From positions 1 through 23,470 of IMG/VR virus record IMGVR_UViG_3300042895_000362: 23,470 bases of DNA; one strand, 5' to 3'. Below are positions 13,882 through 19,090 of the stretch, one piece after another. The DNA is from a virus. The notes beneath the pieces are model-generated. The model was not told where the DNA came from. It searched no databases and saw only the letters and a program-made list of their open reading frames with translations. Every line of letters starts with the position of its first letter. The first letter of the stretch is position 1. Made by a program: the position numbers and the translations under genes.

Positions 13882-13962
13882 ATGCCAATGAGTAGGGGCA
13901 GTTCAACTACCAAAGGAGAAGATTTATTAACGGAAAAATTAAATTATGGCAAAGAGCAGTAA
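13882..13962 (+). CDS. Very small peptide (26 residues), possible coupling frame
   Basis: The ATG at 13882 has one of the best ribosome sites in the window (AAAGGAGGT, spacing about seven). The peptide is polar, with no membrane segment. Its second half overlaps the start region of the transglycosylase in another frame, so it may serve to load ribosomes for that gene rather than to make a useful product. It could also be a real micro-protein. Confidence 0.42.
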   Translation: MPMSRGSSTTKGEDLLTEKLNYGKEQ

Positions 13963-14342
13963 TTGTCTCTTTACTAGCAATTTTTATTCAAGCAAGCATT
14001 ACAACAGAACAAGCAGTACCTGAGTTAGTTATATATAAAGACAGGCCACCATTGCTGAGCGTAAATGCAAAGGAAGTGGCTAAGGATTTGCTCAACAAAG
14101 AGCAATTTCTGTGTTTGACCAAGTTGATTGGAAAAGAGTCAGCCTGGAATCCAAAAGCAGAGAACCCAGTTTCTACAGCCAGTGGAATTGGACAACTCCT
14201 AGACAGCACAGCAAGCAGCCTAGGAATGAAGAAATCAGATAGTGCAGTGTCCCAATTGGTCGCTACATTATCTTATATCTCAAGAAGGCATTCACATCCG
14301 TGTGGAGCCTGGAAACATTTTCAGAAGAAAGGCTGGTACTAG
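13926..14342 (+). CDS. Exported lytic transglycosylase (SLT-like), unusual start
   Basis: The conserved domain starts near 14100: 'LTKLIGKESAWNPKAENP' carries the catalytic Glu, then 'SGIGQLL' and a final 'PCGAWKHF...GWY', the form typical of actinobacterial lytic transglycosylases, which cut the glycan strands of peptidoglycan. The frame stays open upstream to 13896 and encodes a basic start then 'AVIVSLLAIFIQA', a signal anchor. No ATG, GTG or TTG lies ahead of that segment. I take the ATT at 13926 as start because AAGGAG (13913-13918) precedes it by seven bases; a TTG at 14052 would lose the export signal. From ATT the protein is 138 residues, with catalytic E72. It probably acts as the lysin with the holins upstream. 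Confidence 0.65.
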   Translation: MNGKIKLWQRAVIVSLLAIFIQASITTEQAVPELVIYKDRPPLLSVNAKEVAKDLLNKEQFLCLTKLIGKESAWNPKAENPVSTASGIGQLLDSTASSLGMKKSDSAVSQLVATLSYISRRHSHPCGAWKHFQKKGWY

Positions 14343-14343
14343 G

Positions 14344-14439
14344 ATGGAAGAATTAAATATTGAAGATCTAGGCTTTGAGCCAGTTGAAACCTGGAGCCGT
14401 GACAAAGACGGTAATCTAGTAAAAGTAAAGATGTACTAA
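14344..14439 (+). CDS. Micro-protein A (31 residues)
   Basis: Starts one base after the transglycosylase stop (TAGgATG); a longer frame upstream lies within the transglycosylase gene and is not preferred. The sequence is acidic at first, then 'FEPVETWSRDKDGNLVKVKMY'-like with a D-x-DGN-x-x-K-x-K-x-Y ending. The next gene codes for a clear relative, so the frame is probably real. Function is unknown. Confidence 0.5.
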   Translation: MEELNIEDLGFEPVETWSRDKDGNLVKVKMY

Positions 14440-14448
14440 GGAGAAATC

Positions 14449-14538
14449 ATGACAGAAGAAATTACACAAGAAGAAGATTTTGTTGAAGTGTGGACTACTG
14501 ATGAAAACGGTAATAAAACAAAAATTAAACTATATTGA
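14449..14538 (+). CDS. Micro-protein B (29 residues), paralogue of A
   Basis: Has a proper ribosome site (AAGGAG) overlapping the end of micro-protein A. Its ending 'VWTTDENGNKTKIKLY' matches that of A position by position (W, D-x-x-GN, K-x-K-x-Y). The stop codon overlaps the -35 box of the small RNA 2 promoter. Such short paired peptides are often missed. Function is unknown; an acidic N-terminus with a beta-hairpin-like C-terminus suggests a protein-binding inhibitor at most. Confidence 0.55.
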   Translation: MTEEITQEEDFVEVWTTDENGNKTKIKLY

Positions 14539-14564
14539 CATAACCAAGTAGCACCTGCTACAAT
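14535..14564 (+). promoter_or_regulatory. Strong promoter of small RNA 2
   Basis: A perfect TTGACA (14535-14540), 18-base spacer, TACAAT (14559-14564), the same -10 and spacing as the promoters at 12805 and 12933. Predicted start near 14571. Confidence 0.75.
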
Positions 14565-14570
14565 AGAATT

Positions 14571-14655
14571 CTATGTTGTTCACCTCCAAGTAACTCATAG
14601 ACCATAGGAAGTCCTGGTTCTTTAACTCCCGTTTCTGGCCAGGGCTTCCTTTTTT
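14571..14655 (+). ncRNA. Candidate small RNA 2 (about 85 nt) with anti-Shine-Dalgarno loop
   Basis: The unit lies between a perfect promoter and a terminator and has no reading frame of note. The first predicted hairpin pairs CTATG (14571-14575) with CATAG (14596-14600), with a possible inner GTT/AAC pairing. Its loop shows TCACCTCC (14580-14587), identical to the anti-Shine-Dalgarno core at the 3' end of bacterial 16S rRNA. The second hairpin is the terminator. An RNA of this type could mask G-rich ribosome sites on messages. It does not belong to a family I know. Confidence 0.6.
14607..14655 (+). terminator. Intrinsic terminator of small RNA 2
   Basis: GGAAGTCCTGG (14607-14617) pairs with CCAGGGCTTCC (14639-14649) with one G-T wobble, 11 pairs in all, followed by six Ts (14650-14655). 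The loop is rather long (21 bases). Confidence 0.8.
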
Positions 14656-14656
14656 G

Positions 14657-14683
14657 TGTCTGTAATGTCCGTATTGTCCGTTT
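14657..14683. repeat. Three tandem 9-bp iterons
   Basis: TGTCTGTAA, TGTCCGTAT and TGTCCGTTT follow each other without gap, just after the terminator. The sequence continues into CTGTAACAT, which may be a fourth, degenerate unit. ACGGACAT, the complement of the central part, occurs also in the leader at 13375-13382. Such iterated units are typical of repressor or replication-initiator binding, but no binding protein is evident. Confidence 0.5.
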
Positions 14684-14705
14684 CTGTAACATGATTGTAA
14701 TAAAA

Positions 14706-14722
14706 GTTTACATGAATGTAAC
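14706..14722. promoter_or_regulatory. Operator-like palindrome 1
   Basis: GTTTACA-TGAA-TGTAAC, containing a perfect TTACAT-GA-ATGTAA palindrome. Its right edge lies 43 bases ahead of the first base of the -10 box at 14765, so its centre is about 62 bases upstream of the predicted transcript start. The same motif occurs at 17202-17217 with the same spacing. Confidence 0.5.
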
Positions 14723-14740
14723 ATAAGAAAAGACTTTGGC

Positions 14741-14770
14741 TTGCTTTTTAATAAACAATGCTGCTATACT
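14741..14770 (+). promoter_or_regulatory. Promoter of the small-gene operon at 14946
   Basis: TTGCTT (14741-14746), 18-base spacer, TATACT (14765-14770). Predicted start about 14777. Confidence 0.55.
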
Positions 14771-14776
14771 CTATTT

Positions 14777-14945
14777 ACTGGACAAAAGCGTTTGGCGATA
14801 ATATCAAGGGTTCGCACCAGGCAATCAGAAGATTCTTTCTGATCAGTATTCTTTAACTTATATTAATTTATAAGGTGAGGGTTGCTGCTCAGAAGGTTCT
14901 AAAAAGAAAAAAGAACAAAACAAAAAAAGAAATGGGGCAAGGAAA
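14777..14945 (+). promoter_or_regulatory. Long 5' leader of the 14946 gene
   Basis: The stretch 14539-14945 has no gene. Its last 170 bases would be an untranslated leader. Visible in it are a hairpin ATCAGAA/TTCTGAT (14824-14830 with 14837-14843), not followed by a T-run, an AG-rich zone with GTTCT/AGAAC able to pair, and a five-codon frame (ATG at 14932) whose TGA overlaps the ATG at 14946. I could not match it to a known riboswitch. GGGTTCG near 14809 resembles a tRNA T-loop, but no tRNA can be folded around it. Confidence 0.35.
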
Positions 14946-15308
14946 ATGAGTCAACCTTTTAAAAGAGACAGATTAAGTCATCAAAACAGACTACTGTCTA
15001 ATGCAAGTCATCAAGACCATAATTGGAAGCAATTAACCAACAAGTACAAGAACACATGCTGTGTATGCAACAGATCAATTGATGTTGGAGATGTTATTCT
15101 CTGGAATAAAGATCAAGGCCTTGTCTGCCATTTACCAGAGATGTGTTCATTCTTAGGTGCAAGGAAAAAGCGTAAATCAACTAGAGCAGATGCCACAAAT
15201 CCAAGGGCAAAGGGAACTAACCCAATATCTAAAAGACAACTAGAAGAAGAAAGACTTGCAAAGCGTATTGAGCAATATACATTCCCAGTGGAAGTAACAA
15301 AAATATGA
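14946..15308 (+). CDS. Zinc-finger-like basic protein
   Basis: A 120-residue basic protein with AAGGA before the ATG. The centre has 'CCVCNRSIDVGDVILW' and 'LVCHLPEMC' (about residues 38-67), giving CxxC and CHx4C, enough for one zinc site. The N-terminus is Arg/His-rich and the C-terminus a charged helix ('KRQLEEERLAKRIEQYTF'). The 'C..C...i..G..i.W......vCH...C' form occurs in small phage and plasmid proteins thought to bind nucleic acid. It is the first gene of a run of overlapping genes behind the long leader. It ends TATGA, overlapping the next start. Function is unknown. Confidence 0.6.
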   Translation: MSQPFKRDRLSHQNRLLSNASHQDHNWKQLTNKYKNTCCVCNRSIDVGDVILWNKDQGLVCHLPEMCSFLGARKKRKSTRADATNPRAKGTNPISKRQLEEERLAKRIEQYTFPVEVTKI

Positions 15309-15538
15309 GTAAATTAAGTAAAGCAAGAACAACTACTATAGTTCAAGACGGTGGTGCTAGATCTTGGTCAAAGAAGCAAAGCACTACAAAGGTTTTTCCA
15401 GTAGAAGTTACCTATAAAGAGCCAAGCACTGATTTAGGACTTCTTATTGAATATGAAGCATCATTGGCAAACAGACAGGCTGTTGGTCCAAAGGGTGGAA
15501 AATTAAGAAAGAAAAAGACAAAGGTTAAAAATGGATAA
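15305..15538 (+). CDS. Basic hypothetical protein
   Basis: A 77-residue protein starting in an ATGA overlap with the zinc-finger gene. Both ends are lysine-rich; the middle is 'STDLGLLIEYEASLANRQAV'. It shares the six-residue string FPVEVT with the C-terminus of the preceding protein, which may reflect a common binding partner or an old duplication. Function is unknown. Confidence 0.58.
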   Translation: MSKLSKARTTTIVQDGGARSWSKKQSTTKVFPVEVTYKEPSTDLGLLIEYEASLANRQAVGPKGGKLRKKKTKVKNG

Positions 15539-15662
15539 TGTATTTAAAGCCATAGTAACGGCAGGCGTTATTAATCTAGTAACAGGAAGTCCAATCATTG
15601 CAATGTCCATTGGTTGGTTAGCATATTTCTATTGGAGCAGCAAAAATGACGAAAGAGTATGA
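15531..15662 (+). CDS. Small membrane protein (43 residues)
   Basis: The frame opens at the ATG at 15531, overlapping the previous gene by eight bases, and its end overlaps the next gene by 17. It reads 'MDNVFKAIVTAGVINLVTG' then 'IIAMSIGWLAYFYW' and ends with a polar 'SSKNDERV'. This is one long hydrophobic region (about residues 6-35), probably one or two membrane passes with a Gly-Ser-Pro turn. It fills what would otherwise be a gap, and overlaps both neighbours as usual here, so I regard it as real. Function is unknown. Confidence 0.55.
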   Translation: MDNVFKAIVTAGVINLVTGSPIIAMSIGWLAYFYWSSKNDERV

Positions 15663-15891
15663 ACCAGTAATAGTTAAATCCTTTTGGAGAAAACACAATG
15701 AGGCAGAACTTAATGCTATGTCTGATGAGCAGATTATGCAGTTAATTGACTCTCATGTTGAAGCCTTCATGGATTCCTGGCAAAAAAGGAATAAAGGCAA
15801 AGACTTTCCAGATCTAGCCAAAGGCACAATTGCTGATGTAAGGAACAAAAGAACCAACATTAGCAAATCACCAAAGATAGTTAGGTCGTGA
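15646..15891 (+). CDS. Hypothetical protein
   Basis: An 81-residue charged protein. 'FWRKHNEAELNAMSDEQIMQ' and 'LIDSHVEAFMDSWQKR' form two predicted amphipathic helices; the C-terminus is basic ('VRNKRTNISKSPKIVRS'). No cysteine motif or membrane segment is present. Overlap with the membrane protein upstream suggests coupled translation. I do not recognise it. Confidence 0.6.
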   Translation: MTKEYEPVIVKSFWRKHNEAELNAMSDEQIMQLIDSHVEAFMDSWQKRNKGKDFPDLAKGTIADVRNKRTNISKSPKIVRS

Positions 15892-15897
15892 TACACT

Positions 15898-16128
15898 ATG
15901 GTAAGAAGATATTTTCATAGATATATGAATGATAAACACTATAACAAGAAATGGAGCAAACAAATGGGTGGATATACAAATTTAGACGGAGTTAGCGATG
16001 GATGGATTAGAGGACAAGTTACACCTGAACATAAAGTACAAGAAGCAGTAGATTCATTAAATGCAGCAATTACTAGATTAGATAATCTGATCCATGAGAT
16101 GCAAGGCAACTGTGAATGCAAAAACTAA
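15898..16128 (+). CDS. Hypothetical protein with coiled-coil end
   Basis: A 76-residue protein. The N-half is basic and aromatic ('YFHRYMNDKHYNKKWSKQMG'), then a 'YTNLDGVSDGWIRG' turn, and a C-terminal heptad helix ('VQEAVDSLNAAITRLDNLIH') closing with two cysteines (C-E-C). The ATG lies six bases behind the upstream stop, without a clear ribosome site. It overlaps the glycosyltransferase gene by 13 bases. Function is unknown. Confidence 0.58.
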   Translation: MVRRYFHRYMNDKHYNKKWSKQMGGYTNLDGVSDGWIRGQVTPEHKVQEAVDSLNAAITRLDNLIHEMQGNCECKN

Positions 16129-17216
16129 GGTTTCATGTCTTAGCGTTACCTCATACGCAAGTAACTGAGGAGTATTATTCTTGTGCCTATACAGCCAAGA
16201 CTCATGGCTTTGTCAGAATGATGACTTCTATAGGCCATGAAGTCTATTTGTATGCAGGAGAAGAAACAACATCTAACCCTACAGAGTTAATTACTTGTAT
16301 CTCTGAAGAACAAAGGGCTGAAGCAGTTGGAAACAACCACTTTACGAGTACCTCATTTGATAACACCTTACCTCATTGGCAAATCTTCAACGGTAATGCA
16401 ATTAAAGAAATAAGCAAAAGAATACAGCCAAAAGACTTTATATGTATCATTGGAGGGTTAGCGCAAAAGCCAGTAGCAGATGCATTTCCTGAGAACATTT
16501 CAGTGGAGTATGGAGTTGGGTACTCAGGAGTATTTAGTAACTACAAGGTCTTTGAGTCCAATACCTGGAGATCAGGAGTGTATTCACAATGGAAGAACGC
16601 TGCCTCAGTTGATATTAATTTTATGGATCAAGTAATCAATCCTTACTTTGATCCTAAGATGTTTTCTATGCAATTGGACAAAAAGGACTATTATGTCTAT
16701 TTAGGTCGTTTAACAAAGCGTAAAGGAATTGACATAGCATCTCAGGTCTGTGAGCACCTTGGAGTTGAATTAATTCTTGGTGGTACTGGAGATTATCGTC
16801 CAGCCTATGGAACTTACATTGGAAATGTTAAAGCAGAAGATAGAGCAGCACTTCTAGGAGGTGCATTAGGAGCCTTCAGCCCTACCTTATACCTTGAACC
16901 AGGATGCAACTCACACTTAGAGGCCTTGGCTTGTGGAACGCCTGTCCTGACCACGGATCTAGGCGTATTTACAGAGACAGTTAAGAATGGATTTAATGGC
17001 TACCGTTGTAATTCATTTGCTGAGTTCATAAATGCGGCGGAACAGGTAAAAACATTAGACTATAGAGAAATAGCAACAGACGCATATAAGAATTTCTCCA
17101 TGGATATGATCCGTTGGCAATATAACAGATATTTCCAAAGACTACTTAATCAATTTGATCAAGGCTGGTATCAGTTGCCCACAGACAATTCACAGGAAAT
17201 CGTTACACAAATGTAA
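16116..17216 (+). CDS. GT4-family glycosyltransferase
   Basis: A 366-residue two-domain (GT-B) enzyme. The N-terminal domain opens with a Rossmann-type strand and contains a 'GFVRMMTSIGHEVYLYAGE' segment (about 31-49). The C-terminal domain has 'YLGRLTKRKGIDIA' (about 194-207), a GG-x-G-D strand, and E261-PGCNSHLE-A with the E-x7-E pair (E261, E269) that binds the nucleotide sugar, followed by 'ACGTPVLTTDLG'. These are hallmarks of GT4 retaining transferases. It may act with the other modifying enzymes or change host surface sugars. It lies in the small-gene run, far from the GT61-like gene. Its last codons overlap an operator-like palindrome. Confidence 0.85.
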   Translation: MQKLRFHVLALPHTQVTEEYYSCAYTAKTHGFVRMMTSIGHEVYLYAGEETTSNPTELITCISEEQRAEAVGNNHFTSTSFDNTLPHWQIFNGNAIKEISKRIQPKDFICIIGGLAQKPVADAFPENISVEYGVGYSGVFSNYKVFESNTWRSGVYSQWKNAASVDINFMDQVINPYFDPKMFSMQLDKKDYYVYLGRLTKRKGIDIASQVCEHLGVELILGGTGDYRPAYGTYIGNVKAEDRAALLGGALGAFSPTLYLEPGCNSHLEALACGTPVLTTDLGVFTETVKNGFNGYRCNSFAEFINAAEQVKTLDYREIATDAYKNFSMDMIRWQYNRYFQRLLNQFDQGWYQLPTDNSQEIVTQM

Positions 17217-17217
17217 C
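17202..17217. promoter_or_regulatory. Operator-like palindrome 2
   Basis: GTTACA-CAAA-TGTAAC, a perfect 6-bp inverted repeat with a four-base gap, overlapping the glycosyltransferase stop. It ends 43 bases before the -10 box at 17260, the same distance as palindrome 1. Confidence 0.55.
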
Positions 17218-17236
17218 AATAAAAAGGCTATATTCG

Positions 17237-17265
17237 TTGCATTAGCAATACAATTATGATACAAT
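17237..17265 (+). promoter_or_regulatory. Promoter of the zinc-ribbon/HNH operon
   Basis: TTGCAT (17237-17242), 17-base spacer, TACAAT (17260-17265). The predicted start near 17272 gives a leader of about 45 bases, with GGGAG before the ATG at 17317. Confidence 0.6.
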
Positions 17266-17316
17266 TAAGTATATAGCAGCAGAGATGCTCCTAACTACAG
17301 ATAAAGGGAGAACCAA

Positions 17317-17484
17317 ATGAATAGAAATAATTTAGACAGTTTGATGTGCGTATGGTGCTTAGGCTTTGTGGCTGAGGCTCCAGATTATTCTAAGACGCAA
17401 ATATGTGAGCCATGTTTTGATTACAAGGGAATAAGTACAGTTCGTGAATACCTAGAGATCTACGAAGGTCAGGTGTTTGCATGA
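17317..17484 (+). CDS. Small zinc-ribbon protein (55 residues)
   Basis: The first gene behind the promoter at 17237, with GGGAGAA as ribosome site. It contains 'CVWCLGFV' (about 11-18) and 'CEPCFDY' (about 31-37), a CxxC pair 16 residues apart, followed by a short helix 'STVREYLEIYEG'. It ends ATGATGA, with the HNH gene starting inside its stop. The size and cysteine pattern suggest a single zinc site, perhaps a cofactor for the nuclease encoded next. Not assigned to a known family. Confidence 0.6.
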   Translation: MNRNNLDSLMCVWCLGFVAEAPDYSKTQICEPCFDYKGISTVREYLEIYEGQVFA

Positions 17485-17864
17485 TGACTATGAGTAATAA
17501 AGATAAAGCCATCAAATATGGCATAACAGATAATAAAGTAATAGATAGATTCAAGGCTAAGTTAGAAAATAAGTCAAATGGATGCGTTGAGTTTATAGGT
17601 GCAAGATGGGACTCTAGAGATAGATACCGTACATTTCGTATAACATCAGGAGTCAACGACTCTAACTCAGTAAAGGCTCATCGCTTTGCATATGCTTTGC
17701 ATTATGGCTTTGATGCTCTACCTAAAGTAGGAGATGCATTTACTGGAAAAACTAAAGTTATTAATCACATTTGCAACAATCCAAAGTGTGTAAATCCAAA
17801 GCATTTGAATGTTATGACCTCATCAGAGAATATTTCACTTATAGGAGTAGATCAAGAACTATGA
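17481..17864 (+). CDS. HNH endonuclease (homing type)
   Basis: A 127-residue protein starting in an ATGA overlap. The pattern 'GCVEFIGARWDSRDRYRTF' then 'AHRFAYALHYG' (about 70-80), then 'INHICNNPKCVNPKHLNVMT', is the HNH fold of many phage free-standing endonucleases: a zinc site made by two cysteines, with catalytic histidines in 'NHIC' and 'KHL'. Such enzymes nick DNA and often act as homing genes or as part of phage competition. It is flanked by zinc-ribbon genes. Two further ATGs within four codons leave the start a little uncertain. Confidence 0.8.
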   Translation: MMTMSNKDKAIKYGITDNKVIDRFKAKLENKSNGCVEFIGARWDSRDRYRTFRITSGVNDSNSVKAHRFAYALHYGFDALPKVGDAFTGKTKVINHICNNPKCVNPKHLNVMTSSENISLIGVDQEL

Positions 17865-18130
17865 TAGAGAGCAATGGATTTAAAAGTTGTAAGAGATGCA
17901 ATACTCCTAAGCATGTAGACTTCTTCTACAAGTTAAAGGCCTTGCGTCCTAACGATGATGGCTATGACTACTATTGTAAAGAATGTCGTAACCTAGCAGT
18001 TAAGAAAACATTTAAAACAAATAGAGTAAAGTGTTCAGATATAGATTGCAATAAGCCAAACTATGCTCGTCAACTATGTAGAATGCATTATGATAGACTA
18101 ACTAGACAAGAGAAGAAGGCAAACAAATGA
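17861..18130 (+). CDS. Zinc-ribbon protein with two cysteine modules
   Basis: Starts at 17861, where ATGA overlaps the HNH stop; the longer frame upstream lies within the HNH gene. Of 89 residues, the first half is 'CKRCNTPKHVDFF...DDGYDYYCKEC' (about 10-42), the same unit as in the gene at 13393. The second half is 'CSDIDCNKPNYARQLCRMH' (about 58-76), a second, C-x4-C...C-x2-H-type site. It ends in a basic helix. It resembles accessory domains of phage HNH proteins, and lies directly after one. DNA binding is likely. Confidence 0.68.
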   Translation: MIESNGFKSCKRCNTPKHVDFFYKLKALRPNDDGYDYYCKECRNLAVKKTFKTNRVKCSDIDCNKPNYARQLCRMHYDRLTRQEKKANK

Positions 18131-18375
18131 TACAGCAAGAACAAGTAAATCCAAGCACAGTACTTAAAAGTGGAGTAATGCTTTATGAAGCACAGAAGAT
18201 TGTTAACTTCCTTGAAACAGGCGTTATGATTCTTCCAAGCACAAGCAGATCAGATTGGCCAAACACAACTGATGAGCAGTTTGACTATATGCTTGCTATG
18301 CACAGCAGACTAAATGCGCTACATGCCTTGTACAATCCTACTGATTCAGTACCACAAGGGATAGACAACGCATAA
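18127..18375 (+). CDS. Hypothetical protein
   Basis: An 82-residue protein, ATGA-coupled to the gene before. 'LKSGVMLYEAQKIVNFLETG' suggests a helix pair; the end is 'YMLAMHSRLNALHALYNPTD'. It has no cysteine motif or membrane segment. The next gene starts right after its stop (TAAATG). Function is unknown; translation as part of the zinc-ribbon operon is all that can be said. Confidence 0.58.
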   Translation: MIQQEQVNPSTVLKSGVMLYEAQKIVNFLETGVMILPSTSRSDWPNTTDEQFDYMLAMHSRLNALHALYNPTDSVPQGIDNA

Positions 18376-18699
18376 ATGGAATACAGAACCTGCTCTAACT
18401 GTAAGATAACAAAGCCTTTGACTGATGAGTTCTTTGGTCCTCAGCAAAAGAATAAGGCTAGACTTCATACAGAGTGTAGGGTCTGCAAGAAGGCATATAT
18501 GAGAAAATGGCAGCAAAATAAAAGGGCAGAGCAAGAAGTAGACAAGAAGAGAGACAAGCATATGTACACTATTAAAGAGTACACAGAAGAAGAGAAGAAG
18601 CAAAGAATGGCAGAGGCTTATGCTTATATGCACTATCAAGCATTTGGTAAGCCAATACCAGCATGGAAGTTAAAAGAGTTAGAAGGCATTGAAGAGTGA
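18376..18699 (+). CDS. Zinc-ribbon protein with basic coiled-coil
   Basis: A 107-residue protein beginning 'MEYRTCSNCKITKPLTDEFF' and continuing to 'ECRVCKKAYMRKW' (about 34-46), again the C-x2-C...F...C-x2-C unit seen at 13393 and 17861. The following 60 residues are highly charged helix ('QQNKRAEQEVDKKRDK' and 'KKQRMAEAYAYM'). One zinc site with a basic helix suggests nucleic-acid binding. Its stop overlaps the GTG of the next small gene (GTGA). Confidence 0.65.
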   Translation: MEYRTCSNCKITKPLTDEFFGPQQKNKARLHTECRVCKKAYMRKWQQNKRAEQEVDKKRDKHMYTIKEYTEEEKKQRMAEAYAYMHYQAFGKPIPAWKLKELEGIEE

Positions 18700-18827
18700 T
18701 CTACAAGATTTACTATTGTAAAGATTGTAAGGCAGCATCAAAGGACGAGACAGAGTGTATCGTTTGTGGAAGGACCCAACAAGAAATTGGTTGGGTAGAA
18801 ACAGAAGAATGGGAGAAGAAGAAATGA
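18696..18827 (+). CDS. Tiny rubredoxin-like zinc-ribbon protein (43 residues)
   Basis: Starts GTG in a GTGA overlap with the preceding stop and ends ATGA with the next gene. 'YYCKDCKAASKDETECIVCG' contains two CxxC pairs 11 residues apart, a minimal zinc ribbon; the rest is 'TQQEIGWVETEEWEKKK'. It is too short for usual gene calls but is tied at both ends to its neighbours. Function is unknown. Confidence 0.58.
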   Translation: MIYKIYYCKDCKAASKDETECIVCGRTQQEIGWVETEEWEKKK

Positions 18828-19081
18828 TGCAATTTGTTTGGATGGCATGTGCAGGAATTATTGCTTTGACAAAAGGCAGAGGAGTTCTTAGATGGATTCT
18901 TGCTGCTTATTTCTTAAGTTGGATTGCACCAGTAATACTAATGTTTCTATCAATTAAGGTAGATAAACTTAATCAAAGAAAAGAAATGTTTAAAGAAGCA
19001 GCAGAAGAACATGTAGTCAAGCAAGAATTTAAAGGTGTTAATAATGTTGAGGATCTGTTTAATCAATTAGAAAAGAAATAG
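18824..19081 (+). CDS. Two-span membrane protein
   Basis: I choose the ATG at 18824 (ATGA with the gene before, GGGAGAAGAAG ahead); the longer frame upstream overlaps the zinc-ribbon gene in another register. From there it has 85 residues. 'FVWMACAGIIALTKG' (about 4-18) and 'WILAAYFLSWIAPVILMFLS' (about 23-42) are membrane segments, followed by a charged cytoplasmic helix ('KVDKLNQRKEMFKEAAEEHV') and 'VEDLFNQLEKK'. It may alter the cell envelope or exclude other phages, but no family match is evident. Confidence 0.6.
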   Translation: MMQFVWMACAGIIALTKGRGVLRWILAAYFLSWIAPVILMFLSIKVDKLNQRKEMFKEAAEEHVVKQEFKGVNNVEDLFNQLEKK

Positions 19082-19090
19082 GGGCAAGCA

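Noticed and set aside
13946-14023. Short frame starting ATGGCAAAG upstream of the transglycosylase domain
   Set aside because: It is in the wrong register for the lysin, has no ribosome site, and ends after about 25 codons with no sensible sequence.
14800-14825. tRNA or tmRNA, because of GGGTTCG
   Set aside because: No acceptor or anticodon stem can be formed around it at the required distances.
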